From NCBI RefSeq assembly GCF_005280585.1, contig NZ_SZVO01000001.1, positions 248,001 to 312,000 of the forward strand: a stretch of DNA of 64,000 bases, read 5' to 3'. The DNA is from Dyadobacter frigoris. Its GTDB lineage: Bacteria > Bacteroidota > Bacteroidia > Cytophagales > Spirosomataceae. The translations under genes were made by a program, and so were the position numbers. Every line of letters begins with the position of its first letter. Position 1 is the stretch's first letter. Shown here piece by piece: positions 18,873 to 27,280 of the stretch. The notes beneath the pieces were generated by a model. It was not told the origin of the DNA and did not search any database. It saw nothing but the letters and a program-made list of their open reading frames with translations.

Positions 18873-19347
18873 ATTTCTCAGCTTTTTCAACACTGATACC
18901 AATTCCCATCAAAAAAGGCAACGGATTTTGCCGCATCGATTGTGAAAGTGTAAAAGTATAAGTACCCGAACGCGGAAATTTATAATTGGTCAAAAAAGGT
19001 ATTTTATGATCAAATAAATCGCCCAGACCTTTGCCAAATGGCTTTCCTGTTATTTCATTCGAAAGAAAAACCTCTTGCAGCGTTGTTGACATCAAGGTGC
19101 TGTCTGGTCCTGTGATTTTTCTTGTCAGATATAAATTATAATAAGGATACTGTAAAGTATTTCTTACCAGGTAAAATACATTATAAAGCTGTGTGCTATC
19201 CTTTATTTCAACCTTGAAAGAAGGTGTATTTTTGATAAACCACTGGCCGTCGTCAATGTCTTCGTATGCCTTGTAAACAACATTTTTGTCGCATCCTGTT
19301 AGTAAAATCGCAAAACAAAATGTGGCAAACAATCCAAAAGTTCTCAT
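18871..19347 (-). CDS. gldH: Gliding motility lipoprotein GldH
   Basis: A 158-residue lipoprotein with the lipobox AILLTGC (Cys at about residue 19), then NVVYKAYEDIDDGQWFIKN, the typical GldH opening, and a single beta-sandwich-like domain with FPRSGTYTFTLSQSMRQNPLPFLMGIG at the end. In Flavobacterium johnsoniae GldH is a lipoprotein required for gliding and is counted with the type IX secretion/gliding genes. No other gld gene is adjacent. The promoter upstream is an exact TTG-N19-TAGCTTTG, so the gene is monocistronic. Confidence 0.9.
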   Translation of the reverse strand: MRTFGLFATFCFAILLTGCDKNVVYKAYEDIDDGQWFIKNTPSFKVEIKDSTQLYNVFYLVRNTLQYPYYNLYLTRKITGPDSTLMSTTLQEVFLSNEITGKPFGKGLGDLFDHKIPFLTNYKFPRSGTYTFTLSQSMRQNPLPFLMGIGISVEKAEK

Positions 19348-19369
19348 GCAGGTATCAGTAAGTAGTATA

Positions 19370-19399
19370 CAAAGCTAAGCCGCGAGTTAAACCTTTCAA
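19370..19399 (-). promoter_or_regulatory. gldH promoter, exact TTG-N19-TAnnTTTG
   Basis: On the minus strand a TTG is followed by exactly 19 bases and then TAGCTTTG. This matches the Bacteroidota housekeeping promoter (-33 TTG, -7 TAnnTTTG). The box ends 22 bp before the gldH ATG, which predicts a leader of about 15 nt. Confidence 0.75.
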
Positions 19400-19401
19400 A
19401 A

Positions 19402-19902
19402 CTAGGAAGCGGTTTGTGCTGAAAAATAACGACTAAGCCATGAATTGGACGCCGGCGTTTTCCAGCGTTTCATCCACTGCGCCTTGGTTGTTACCTGATT
19501 ATCAAAAATCGTAGTAAAAGGCGTTATGATTTGTTCGGTAACGGCTTGTTTTATTTTTGGTACCGGAATGGTTTCAACGTTATTGTTGTCGTCCAGATAA
19601 GCCAGAGAGCGGTCAAAGAAATCAATATTAAGCCTGCTGCCGATTTCCTGCAGCCAGTGAACCGATTTGTCAATGGAACAACCGCTTGGCAATTCTTTTG
19701 TTTCATCTATCGCAATTACTACAAAACGATGTTCGAAAATTTTTCCTGACGCCGTAAGCGGATGCCCGTGTGCTTCCCAGTTTTCCAAAGCAGCTTTCAA
19801 AGTTTCGGTTAGAATGCCAACTTCTTCATCCGTAAATTTCCGGTTGGCCTGATAAATCCAGACGCGGGCTGATAAATCTATTTCACTAAAAGGGATATAC
19901 AT
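19402..19902 (-). CDS. Conserved Bacteroidota protein of unknown function
   Basis: A 166-residue soluble protein. I recognise the pattern MYIPFSEIDLSARVWIYQANRKFTDEEVGIL with VVIAIDETKELPSGCSIDKSVHWLQEIG as a conserved Bacteroidota family, sometimes labelled ABC transporter ATPase in databases. That label is not supported: there is no Walker A or B motif. The invariant GCSIDKSVH segment (about residues 93-101) looks like an active or ligand-binding site. No signal peptide. It is separate from gldH, whose promoter lies between them. Confidence 0.75.
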   Translation of the reverse strand: MYIPFSEIDLSARVWIYQANRKFTDEEVGILTETLKAALENWEAHGHPLTASGKIFEHRFVVIAIDETKELPSGCSIDKSVHWLQEIGSRLNIDFFDRSLAYLDDNNNVETIPVPKIKQAVTEQIITPFTTIFDNQVTTKAQWMKRWKTPASNSWLSRYFSAQTAS

Positions 19903-20085
19903 GGTGATCAGTTTTGAAAATTATAAATGTAATCTGTTGATGCCGTTACAATTAAAACAAGGCATTGGAAAACTAAGTTCGTAATCCTGAATGCGGTTGT
20001 TTCAATGATTAATCAGGTTAACGACATTTCTCCAACAGTATAATACAAAGTTTCTTTCTTTTTTTAGAAAAGCAAATAAATTAAG

Positions 20086-20937
20086 ATGAACCGGCGGCAA
20101 GCGATTAAAAAATCTGCATTATTGTTCGGTGCTGCGGCGCGCCTGGAAATGTCCGGTGTAGTAAAATCCGCTTTTAAGCTTGGGGCCTGTGACTGGTCTT
20201 TAGGCAAAACTTTATCTCCTGACGCTTTTGATATTGCGAGAAAAATTGGTCTGCAAGGCGTGCAGGTTAGCTACAACGCAAGCAAAGATCCAACAGGTTT
20301 ATCAGATCCTAAAACGCTGGAAATTATTCGGCAGGCCTCAAAAGATTCTGGTGTAAAAATATCAAGTCTGGCCATTGGCGAATTAAACCGGGTGCCCTAC
20401 AAGTCCGATCCAAGAGCAGAAGAATGGGTTTTGAAAAGTATTGATACAGCAAAAGAATTGGGTGCAAAAGTAATTTTACTGGCATTTTTCTCGGAAGGGG
20501 ATTTGAGAAATGATCTTCAAGGACAAAAAGCAGTGATTGACAAATTGAAAAAAGCTGCGCCTCACGCAGAGAAACTGGGTATCACGTTAGGAATAGAATC
20601 CTATTTAACTGCTCAGGAACATATTGATATTATTGAGCGGGTCGGATCGAAATCGGTGAAGGTTTATTACGATTTCAGAAATGCGACGGATGCGGGAAAT
20701 GATGTTTTCAAAGAATTAAAAATGCTGGGCAAAGATCGTATTTGTGAACTACACATGAAGGAAAACGGGCAGCGACTGGGAGAGGGTACGCTGGACTGGC
20801 CGGAAATTGCAAAGGCGATAAAAGATATTGGCTATGAAGGCTGGATGCAGCTGGAATGGGCAAGTCCAAAAGATGTGGATATCGTTACATGTTATCAACA
20901 CAACAAGGAATATTTAGGTAAATTATTTCAGTTCTGA
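20086..20937 (+). CDS. Sugar phosphate isomerase/epimerase-like TIM-barrel protein
   Basis: A 283-residue protein. The N-terminus has a twin-arginine-like motif (NRRQAIKKSALLFGAAA), so export is likely. The body is an AP-endonuclease-2-fold TIM barrel: GACDWSLGKTLSPDAFDIARKIGLQGVQVSYN, then LGITLGIESYL, VKVYYDFRNATDAGND, ELHMKENGQRLGEGTLDWPEIAKAI and GWMQLEWAS. Glu, Asp and His at those strand ends are the metal-site residues of the family. Exported relatives usually sit beside sugar dehydrogenases. Here the 970-residue haem dehydrogenase starts 33 bp downstream, so a joint role in periplasmic carbohydrate oxidation is a fair inference. Confidence 0.82.
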   Translation: MNRRQAIKKSALLFGAAARLEMSGVVKSAFKLGACDWSLGKTLSPDAFDIARKIGLQGVQVSYNASKDPTGLSDPKTLEIIRQASKDSGVKISSLAIGELNRVPYKSDPRAEEWVLKSIDTAKELGAKVILLAFFSEGDLRNDLQGQKAVIDKLKKAAPHAEKLGITLGIESYLTAQEHIDIIERVGSKSVKVYYDFRNATDAGNDVFKELKMLGKDRICELHMKENGQRLGEGTLDWPEIAKAIKDIGYEGWMQLEWASPKDVDIVTCYQHNKEYLGKLFQF

Positions 20938-20970
20938 TAAATAAAATCACCAGCATTTTTTCTGATCAAC

Positions 20971-23883
20971 ATGCGCCCAACGCTGACTTTCCTAACCTTT
21001 TCCGGACTTCTGCTAAGTCTGTTTTTATCTTTTTCAATAGATAAAAATTCGTGTAATTATTCTTTGATAAAATCTGAAAATAATCCGAGACAGCTAAGGC
21101 TGGATGGTGATACGTCAAAATTGTATACTCCGGATGATCTGGAAGCAACACTTTGGGCAGAAGCACCCATGTTTAATAATCCCACGAATATGGATGTGGA
21201 CGCGAAAGGAAGAATCTGGATTACCGAGGCAGTCAATTACCGCGATTTCAATACCAAACCTGCTGAAAGATTATCGCACAAACAAAAAGGTGACCGTGTG
21301 ATGATCCTTGAAGATACGGATGGCGATGGTAAAGCGGATAATTCAAAGGTTTTTGTTGAGGATTCTCTGTTAACAGCGCCTCTGGGAATTGCGGTGATTG
21401 GCAATAAAGTTATCGTTTCCTGTGCTCCGAATTTATTGATTTATACGGATGATAATGGTGATGACAAACCAGATAGACGGGAAGTTTTCCTGACTGGTTT
21501 CGGCGGTTTTGATCACGATCATTCTTTGCACTCTCTGGTTGTTGGTCCGGACGGGTTTTGGTATTTCAATACCGGAAATGCAGGGCCGCATGTGGTGAAA
21601 GACAAAAGTGGCTGGATGCTCAGAAGTGGAAGTTTGTATACCGGTGGGACTCCCTACAACCTGAAAAATGAGGGAAATATGAAATCCGATGATGACCGGA
21701 TCTGGGTAGGAGGGCTGGCATTGAGAATTAATCCGGATGGAACGGGACTGAAAGTAGTGGGGCATAATTTCCGTAACAGTTATGAAGTTTGCATGGACAG
21801 CTATGGAAATCGCTGGCAAAATGATAATGATGACCAGGTGATTACCTGCCGGACTTCCTATTTGCCGGAGTATGGCAATGCAGGATATTTTTCTTCGGAC
21901 GGAACCAGATTCTGGCAGGCAGACCGCCGACCCGGACAGGATATTTTTACGGCGCACTGGCATCAGGAAGATCCGGGTGTTATGCGGGCCGGTGATAATA
22001 CCGGAGCCGGTTCGCCGACGGGAATTATGTTTTATGAAGGTGATGGTTTGGGACCTCAATACAGAGGAATGTTACTAAGCTGCGAAGCGGGAAGAAATGT
22101 GATTTTTGCTTATAAACCAGAAAAAAACGGTGCAGGATTTGATTTGAAAAGAAGAGATCTGATCAGTTCTTTTTCCCGGGCTTCTGAGAAATATGAATGG
22201 TTTGAAACCGATAATGATACCAGAAAATGGTTTCGGCCGTCGGATATCGTTGCCGGTACGGATGGTACTTTATATATCGCGGACTGGTATGATCCGATTG
22301 TAGGCGGTCATGCGATGAAAGATAAAAAAGGATATGGACGGATTTTCAGGATTACACCAAAAAATAAGAAACCGGTCGCTCCAAAACTTGATTTTGCAAC
22401 GACAGAAGGTTTAATTGAAGTATTAAAAAATCCTGCTGTCAATGTCAGAGCAGTAGCTTTTGATTTATTGAAAAAGAAAGGTGATACAGCTGTTGAGCCG
22501 GTTAAAACACTTTTAAAATCTGAAAATTCTTATCATGCGGCAAGGGCGATCTGGTTGTTGGCGCAGTTGGGAGAAAATGGAAAAGCAGAAGTTGTAAATT
22601 TAATAAAAAGTCAGGAGGCAGCTTTAAGACTAAATGCTTATCGCGCGCTGAGAGCTACAAATTCGGATATTTTATCTTATGCTGAACAATTAGCGTCAGA
22701 TCCTGATGCAGCTATTCGTGCCGAAGTTGCGGTTTCTTTGAGAGATATTCCTTTTTCAAAATCAAAAGAAATTATTGGCCAGCTTTTGAAAAAGTATGAT
22801 GGGAAAGATCCGTGGTTACTGGAAGCAATTGGAACAGCTTCGGAACGTAAAGAAGCAGAGGTCTATACTTTGGCAAAGGAAATTTATTCCGGAGAACCTA
22901 AATTCTGGAAAGCGCAGGAATCTAATCTCATCTGGCGGTTGCATCCCGTAGCAGCCATTAATGATTTGAAATTGCGGGCAGAAGCTGCAAGTATTTCTGA
23001 AACGGAGCGTAAAAAAGCTGTGACAGCCCTGGCTTTTATCCGCGATAAAAAAGCAGCGGTTGCTATGCTTGAATTATCGAAATCCAAACTCGCGGATGTT
23101 TCTTCAAATGCTACATGGTGGCTGAATTTCAGAAGAACCAATGACTGGGCTGATTTGCTGGATTGGAAAGCTTTTGAATCAAGTACTGCTGCACCGGTTA
23201 ATCAGAAAATGCTGACTTTAAAAAGAACGCTTTCAGATGATAAGCAATCTTTAACAACCAGAATTTCTTCGGCAAAACAAATGGCCCTGGATCCTTCCGG
23301 CGGTGATATGCTGATTGAAATGAGGGTCCAGGGAAAACTTTCAGATACGATTGTGAAATCAGTTAGTGAGTTGATTTTTAAAAATCCCAGCCAGAATGTG
23401 CGGACGGTCGGCAGTCAGTTTTTTCCAAGAAATGGAAAGGTGATGAAGGTTGATTTTATTAACCGTATGACCGCAAATCCTGAAAACGGCAAGAAATTAT
23501 TTATTACCAATTGCGCAGTTTGTCACCGCCATGGGGAAGATGGAGGCGAAATAGGCCCAGATCTTACCAAAATTCATGAGAAATTTGATAAAACATCTCT
23601 GCTCGATGCGATTATAAATCCGTCTGCCAACATCGTTTTTGGCTATGAAGCCTACGCAATCACAACCCAAAAGGGCGAGTCCTATTTCGGATTTTTATTG
23701 AGCGACGGGAATAATGTAGTGCTGAAAGACGCTGCCGGAACCAGGCATGTGATAAAGTCTATGAATATCAAAAAACGAGAAAAACTTCCGAATTCTTTAA
23801 TGCCCGAGCCTGTTAATTTGGGGCTGGATGAGCAGGCTCTGGCGGATATAACGGGTTATCTAATGAATTTTCAAAAACCTTAA
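20971..23883 (+). CDS. PVC-type haem-binding dehydrogenase with HEAT repeats and C-terminal cytochrome c
   Basis: A 970-residue exported protein. After the signal peptide comes a beta-propeller dehydrogenase domain (about residues 45-470) with TNMDVDAKGRIWITEAVNYRDF, EDTDGDGKADN, DHDHSLHSLVVGPDG and YIADWYDP. HEAT-like helical repeats follow (about 475-780, for example NVRAVAFDLLKKKGD and YHAARAIWLLAQLGENG). The cytochrome c domain has CAVCH at about residue 850 and LMPEP supplying the distal Met. This matches the families first described in Planctomycetes and Verrucomicrobia (TIGR02604 plus TIGR02603 type), also common in Cytophagales. Electrons from sugar or alcohol oxidation would pass to the haem; the substrate is unknown. 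Confidence 0.9.
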   Translation: MRPTLTFLTFSGLLLSLFLSFSIDKNSCNYSLIKSENNPRQLRLDGDTSKLYTPDDLEATLWAEAPMFNNPTNMDVDAKGRIWITEAVNYRDFNTKPAERLSHKQKGDRVMILEDTDGDGKADNSKVFVEDSLLTAPLGIAVIGNKVIVSCAPNLLIYTDDNGDDKPDRREVFLTGFGGFDHDHSLHSLVVGPDGFWYFNTGNAGPHVVKDKSGWMLRSGSLYTGGTPYNLKNEGNMKSDDDRIWVGGLALRINPDGTGLKVVGHNFRNSYEVCMDSYGNRWQNDNDDQVITCRTSYLPEYGNAGYFSSDGTRFWQADRRPGQDIFTAHWHQEDPGVMRAGDNTGAGSPTGIMFYEGDGLGPQYRGMLLSCEAGRNVIFAYKPEKNGAGFDLKRRDLISSFSRASEKYEWFETDNDTRKWFRPSDIVAGTDGTLYIADWYDPIVGGHAMKDKKGYGRIFRITPKNKKPVAPKLDFATTEGLIEVLKNPAVNVRAVAFDLLKKKGDTAVEPVKTLLKSENSYHAARAIWLLAQLGENGKAEVVNLIKSQEAALRLNAYRALRATNSDILSYAEQLASDPDAAIRAEVAVSLRDIPFSKSKEIIGQLLKKYDGKDPWLLEAIGTASERKEAEVYTLAKEIYSGEPKFWKAQESNLIWRLHPVAAINDLKLRAEAASISETERKKAVTALAFIRDKKAAVAMLELSKSKLADVSSNATWWLNFRRTNDWADLLDWKAFESSTAAPVNQKMLTLKRTLSDDKQSLTTRISSAKQMALDPSGGDMLIEMRVQGKLSDTIVKSVSELIFKNPSQNVRTVGSQFFPRNGKVMKVDFINRMTANPENGKKLFITNCAVCHRHGEDGGEIGPDLTKIHEKFDKTSLLDAIINPSANIVFGYEAYAITTQKGESYFGFLLSDGNNVVLKDAAGTRHVIKSMNIKKREKLPNSLMPEPVNLGLDEQALADITGYLMNFQKP

Positions 23884-23903
23884 CTGGTTTTGGAAAACTG
23901 AAA

Positions 23904-24704
23904 TTACAGTCCTTCGGCTTGGGCTATCAATTCGGCCAGATCAAAAACCTTAACCGTATCTTCTTTTTCCTTGTTTTTAACGCCGTCAGTCATCATGACC
24001 ATGCAAAATGGACAGGCAACGGCAATTGTTGTAGCGCCCGTTTCGATTGCTTCTTCAATACGTTCAATGTTAATATCTTTTTTGCCGGCTTCCGGCTCTT
24101 TAAACATTTGGCCACCGCCAGCACCGCAGCATAGTCCTTTTGTTTTGCAGCGCTTCATTTCGACAAGATCAGCATCTAAGGCTTCCAAAACATGGCGGGG
24201 CGCTTCATAAATACCATTTGCTCTTCCCAGATAACACGAATCATGAAAAGTTATTTTCCGGCCCTTAAAAGTTTCTCCACCTTCAATTCTTACCCTGCCT
24301 TCATTAATAAGCTGCTGCAAATATTCAGAATGATGAACCACATCATAATTTCCGCCCAGCTCAGGATATTCGTTTTTAAGCGTATTAAAACAATGAGGGC
24401 AAGCCGTAACTATCTTCTTAACGCCATACATATTCAAAACCTGAATATTGGACATGGCGAGCATTTGGAAAGTAAATTCATTCCCGGCACGACGCGCAGG
24501 ATCTCCGGTACAACTTTCTTCTGTTCCTAAAACCGCAAATTTAACACCGGCTTTGTTTAATATTTTAACAAAAGCTACCGTCACTTTTTTATACCGGTCA
24601 TCAAAAGAACCCGCACAACCAACCCAGAAAAGTACTTCCGGTATTTCATTATTGGCTGCCATTTCAGCCATAGTTGGTATTTTATGTGTTATTGTTTCAC
24701 TCAT
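23904..24704 (-). CDS. Heterodisulfide-reductase-subunit-B-like Fe-S protein (CCG domains)
   Basis: A 266-residue soluble protein with two CCG-type cysteine modules. The first has GCAGSFDDRY, ESCTGDPARR and ACPHCFNTL. The second has HDSCYLGRANGIYEAPR, CKTKGLCCGAGGG and ACPFCMVM. Such domains bind non-cubane 4Fe-4S or related clusters in HdrB, GlpC and LutA relatives. The gene lies downstream of a membrane ferredoxin-type partner on the same strand (56-bp gap), forming a two-protein quinone-linked electron-transfer module. I recall this pair as conserved in aerobic Bacteroidota. Substrate unknown. Confidence 0.88.
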   Translation of the reverse strand: MSETITHKIPTMAEMAANNEIPEVLFWVGCAGSFDDRYKKVTVAFVKILNKAGVKFAVLGTEESCTGDPARRAGNEFTFQMLAMSNIQVLNMYGVKKIVTACPHCFNTLKNEYPELGGNYDVVHHSEYLQQLINEGRVRIEGGETFKGRKITFHDSCYLGRANGIYEAPRHVLEALDADLVEMKRCKTKGLCCGAGGGQMFKEPEAGKKDINIERIEEAIETGATTIAVACPFCMVMMTDGVKNKEKEDTVKVFDLAELIAQAEGL

Positions 24705-24760
24705 TGGTTTCTGATAATTTTTGGCAGGTTTGATTAGGAATCGAGGTTAAGCAAATCAAG

Positions 24761-26107
24761 TTAGACCTCATTTCTCAATTTATCAGCCCAGTTAAAACGA
24801 TCTCCCGGTGAGAATTTCCATGGCGCCTGATTGGTATCCAGATTCTGGAACATCGCATTCCAGGCTCCTGGTGCCTGCGCTTCATCCATGATTTTATATC
24901 GGCGTAACTGAAGAATTATATCAAGTGGATTGATCAGGATCGGACATTCCTGCACACAAGCGTTACAAGTTGTACAGGCAAGAATTTCTTCATTGCTGAT
25001 ATAATCTCCCATTAGGCTTTTTCCGTCTTCGACAAATTTTCCATCGTTGGCCTGCATTATCCGGCCAATATCTTCCAGTCGGTCACGTGTATCCATCATG
25101 ATTTTTCGGGGAGATAATTTCTTACCCGTAATATTAGCGGGACAGGCTTCTGTGCACCGGCCACATTCTGTACATGAGTATGCATCCATCAGATTTTTCC
25201 AGCTTAAATCCGGCACATCTTTCGCTCCAAAACGTTCGGGAATGGCATTTTCTTCTCCATTGGTTTCCATGGCCTCTGTTAAACCCAGCATGATTTTTAC
25301 CTCTTTGGTAATATCGGGCATATTATTCATTTCTCCCTTCGGTGTCAAACGGGAGAAATAAGTATTTGGAAATGCCAGCACGATATGTAAATGTTTGGAA
25401 TAAGTGACGTAAGCCGCGAAAGTGAAAATGCCAAGAATATGAAACCACCAGGCGAAACGTTCATAAATCACAAGTGAAGTTTCGTTCCAGTTAGCGAAAA
25501 CAGGTTTTAAAAAATGACTGAACGCAAAATCACCCGTGCGGGTATAATGCTGACTTCCCATTTCCTGTAAAACCGTATCGGTTGCATTCATGGTCAGGAT
25601 TGCAATCATCAAAACGATTTCAAAAAGCAAAATAATTTTCCCATCAAGCTGCGGCCATCCGTTCATTTCTCTATGGCGGGATGGCTGAAATCTTTCAACT
25701 TTTAAAAAAGTACGGCGTATTAAAAATATTGCGCAGGTTACTAAAACACCAACCGCAAGAAATTCAAAAAAGCTAATCAAAAAAGTATAAAATGAACCCA
25801 GAAAAGGAGCGAAAAGTCTGTGTTTCCCAAAGATTCCGTCCAGGACAATTTCCAGTACTTCAATATTGATCAGTAAAAAACCTGCATAAACAACAAAATG
25901 CATAATGCCGATAAGTGGCCTGTCAAACATTTTCTTTTGTCCAAATGCGATTCTTAACATAGTTGCAAAACGAACTGCGGGCTGATCCGCACGATCTTCA
26001 TCACGGCCTAATAAGATTGTATTTCGGATCAAACTGGCTCGCTTAAAAACCAGCCAGCCGACAATTCCAAGAATTGCTAAAAAGATGATTTGCTGGATTA
26101 TCGCCAT
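24761..26107 (-). CDS. Membrane-bound Fe-S oxidoreductase (HdrE/NarI-like membrane domain plus 2x[4Fe-4S])
   Basis: A 448-residue protein. The N-terminal ~260 residues hold about five hydrophobic segments with membrane His residues (FVVYAGFLLINIEVLEI, WWFHILGIFTFAAYVTYSKHLHI), as in b-type cytochrome NarI/HdrE domains. The C-terminal ferredoxin domain has CTECGRCTEACPANITGKK and CTTCNACVQECPILINP. The spacing is CxxCxxCxxxCP in both, so two 4Fe-4S clusters are expected. The gene is followed by the CCG-domain protein, and together they probably exchange electrons between menaquinone and a cytoplasmic substrate. Confidence 0.88.
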   Translation of the reverse strand: MAIIQQIIFLAILGIVGWLVFKRASLIRNTILLGRDEDRADQPAVRFATMLRIAFGQKKMFDRPLIGIMHFVVYAGFLLINIEVLEIVLDGIFGKHRLFAPFLGSFYTFLISFFEFLAVGVLVTCAIFLIRRTFLKVERFQPSRHREMNGWPQLDGKIILLFEIVLMIAILTMNATDTVLQEMGSQHYTRTGDFAFSHFLKPVFANWNETSLVIYERFAWWFHILGIFTFAAYVTYSKHLHIVLAFPNTYFSRLTPKGEMNNMPDITKEVKIMLGLTEAMETNGEENAIPERFGAKDVPDLSWKNLMDAYSCTECGRCTEACPANITGKKLSPRKIMMDTRDRLEDIGRIMQANDGKFVEDGKSLMGDYISNEEILACTTCNACVQECPILINPLDIILQLRRYKIMDEAQAPGAWNAMFQNLDTNQAPWKFSPGDRFNWADKLRNEV

Positions 26108-26315
26108 AAGAATTCGATTTGCTGCATCAATTAACTATATTTCTGTAAAGTAGTATGCAAGCATACCAAAAACAAATATGATAAAAATGTATTTAGCTAC
26201 AAGTTTTTTAAAAATAAATATTTTTTTTACTTGGGTAAGTGTTAGAAAATCAGTAGAGTAAGCCAGATTACGGCATATTTGAATAAAATATTTATAAATT
26301 TTTTCTCAAAATAAT

Positions 26316-26345
26316 TTGGAAAGACAAATCGTAATTCTACCTTTG
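26316..26345 (+). promoter_or_regulatory. tRNA-Phe promoter, exact TTG-N19-TACCTTTG
   Basis: TTG at 26316-26318, exactly 19 bases, then TACCTTTG at 26338-26345 match the Bacteroidota consensus fully. Transcription would start about 20 bases before the mature tRNA 5' end at 26371. Confidence 0.8.
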
Positions 26346-26370
26346 CAGTCCCAAAGGGTACCAACTGAAC

Positions 26371-26443
26371 GGTGATGTAGCTCAGTCGGTAGAGCAAAGG
26401 ACTGAAAATCCTTGTGTCGGCGGTTCGATTCCGTCCATCACCA
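26371..26443 (+). tRNA. tRNA-Phe (anticodon GAA)
   Basis: A 73-nt cloverleaf. Acceptor arms GGTGATG and CATCACC pair fully, the discriminator is A and CCA is not encoded. The D-arm begins AGCTCAGTCGGTAGAGC, the anticodon arm is GGACTGAAAATCC with GAA, and the T-arm is GGCGGTTCGATTCCGTC, which contains the usual TTCGA. A terminator hairpin begins 8 bases after the gene. Confidence 0.96.
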
Positions 26444-26450
26444 CAGAACG

Positions 26451-26478
26451 CCACTTCTAGCAATAGAAGTGGTTTTTT
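26451..26478 (+). terminator. Terminator of tRNA-Phe
   Basis: A perfect 9-bp stem, CCACTTCTA/TAGAAGTGG, with a GCAA tetraloop followed by six T. Confidence 0.85.
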
Positions 26479-26620
26479 GCTTTATTGCGCCAATAATTGC
26501 GCCAAATAAACGCAAGAAGACCAAAATGGACATTAGACACGGTACTCATCCAAAGGCCCGGAAATTAATATTATATGCGAAATCTCATTCAAGTTAGTAA
26601 TTCGCTAATCACTATAAGGT
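26479..26620. other. Gene-free stretch between tRNA-Phe and the toxin-antitoxin pair
   Basis: This holds a direct repeat, ATTGCGCCAATA then ATTGCGCCAAAT, at about 26484-26507. A short open stretch follows whose codons (KRKKTKMDIRHGTHPKARKLI) I cannot assign. The position, straight after a tRNA 3' end and before a toxin-antitoxin pair, looks like the scar of an integrated element, but no repeat of the tRNA end is visible to prove it. Confidence 0.3.
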
Positions 26621-26655
26621 CCTGTTAGAAGAAATTCTAGCAGGATTTTTTATTT
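26621..26655 (+). terminator. Intrinsic terminator upstream of the antitoxin gene
   Basis: The 10-bp stem CCTGTTAGAA / TTCTAGCAGG (one G-T pair) has a GAAA loop and is followed by ATTTTTTATTT. It ends one base before the antitoxin reading frame, so the toxin-antitoxin pair is either insulated by it or attenuated. Confidence 0.7.
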
Positions 26656-26916
26656 ATGGAGGAAATTGAAAAAACAGCAGCTACAAAATCAGGTGTAATT
26701 TTTGAGTGGCTGACTTTTTTCGTAAATTCATATGAAATTCATGCTGCTATGACAATTATATTAAAGAAGGGAGTGTCCTTCGACAAAGTCGATGAGCAAA
26801 TTAAGACTGCCAAAAGCAGCCATAAGAAGCCGGATATGAAAAAATATGCTGGAACAATAAAGTTAAAGGAAGATCCTCTGGTCATTCAAAAACGAATGAG
26901 GGATGAGTGGGATTAA
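26656..26916 (+). CDS. Probable antitoxin of a VapBC-like pair
   Basis: An 86-residue small protein ending KKPDMKKYAGTIKLKEDPLVIQKRMRDEWD, a C-terminal pattern I associate with Bacteroidota antitoxins paired with PIN toxins, where this segment wraps the toxin. The first ~31 residues match nothing I recognise, and an internal ATG at 26749 (MTIILKKGVSFDKVDEQIK) would give a 55-residue protein of more typical length. I give the longer frame because it is open throughout, but the shorter start is quite possible. It overlaps the toxin gene by 14 bp, which is normal for such pairs. Confidence 0.6.
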   Translation: MEEIEKTAATKSGVIFEWLTFFVNSYEIHAAMTIILKKGVSFDKVDEQIKTAKSSHKKPDMKKYAGTIKLKEDPLVIQKRMRDEWD

Positions 26917-27274
26917 TATTTTATTGGATACCAATATAGCTTTGTATGTATTAAATGGAGATGTTATTTTGGAGCAGTATCTTCAAGGAAAAGTTTTTTA
27001 TGTTTCTTTTATCAACGAGTTGGAATTGCTAGGATATAAAAATATTACGATATCTGAAGAGACAAAGATTGAGCTATTTTTGGAAGACTGTGCGATTATT
27101 GATATCAACGAAGGCATCAAAGAAATTACAAAACAAATCCGTCGTAATTACGCACTGAAATTACCAGATGCCATTGTAGCAGCCACAGCTATTTTTCTTG
27201 GCGTTCCACTTCTTTCTGCTGATAAACAATTTGGTCAGGTTTCAGATTTAACTTTTGTTTTATATGAGCCCTAA
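26903..27274 (+). CDS. PIN-domain ribonuclease toxin (VapC-like)
   Basis: A 123-residue PIN domain. INILLDTNIALYVLNGD carries the first acidic metal ligand (D in DTN), VSFINELELLGY the central Glu, and KLPDAIVAATAIFLGVPLLSADKQFG the remaining Asp residues. These are the standard four acidic residues of VapC toxins, which cleave RNA such as tRNA-fMet. Start ATG 26903 overlaps the upstream small gene, as in vapBC operons. The gene follows tRNA-Phe and a terminator, an accessory-type position. Confidence 0.85.
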   Translation: MSGINILLDTNIALYVLNGDVILEQYLQGKVFYVSFINELELLGYKNITISEETKIELFLEDCAIIDINEGIKEITKQIRRNYALKLPDAIVAATAIFLGVPLLSADKQFGQVSDLTFVLYEP

Positions 27275-27280
27275 TTAATT

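Noticed and set aside
19402..19902. Naming the 166-residue protein an ABC transporter ATPase
   Set aside because: That database name lacks any support: no Walker A, signature or Walker B motif is present.
26242..26597. Frames crossing tRNA-Phe on both strands
   Set aside because: They run through a clear cloverleaf tRNA, so they are chance frames.
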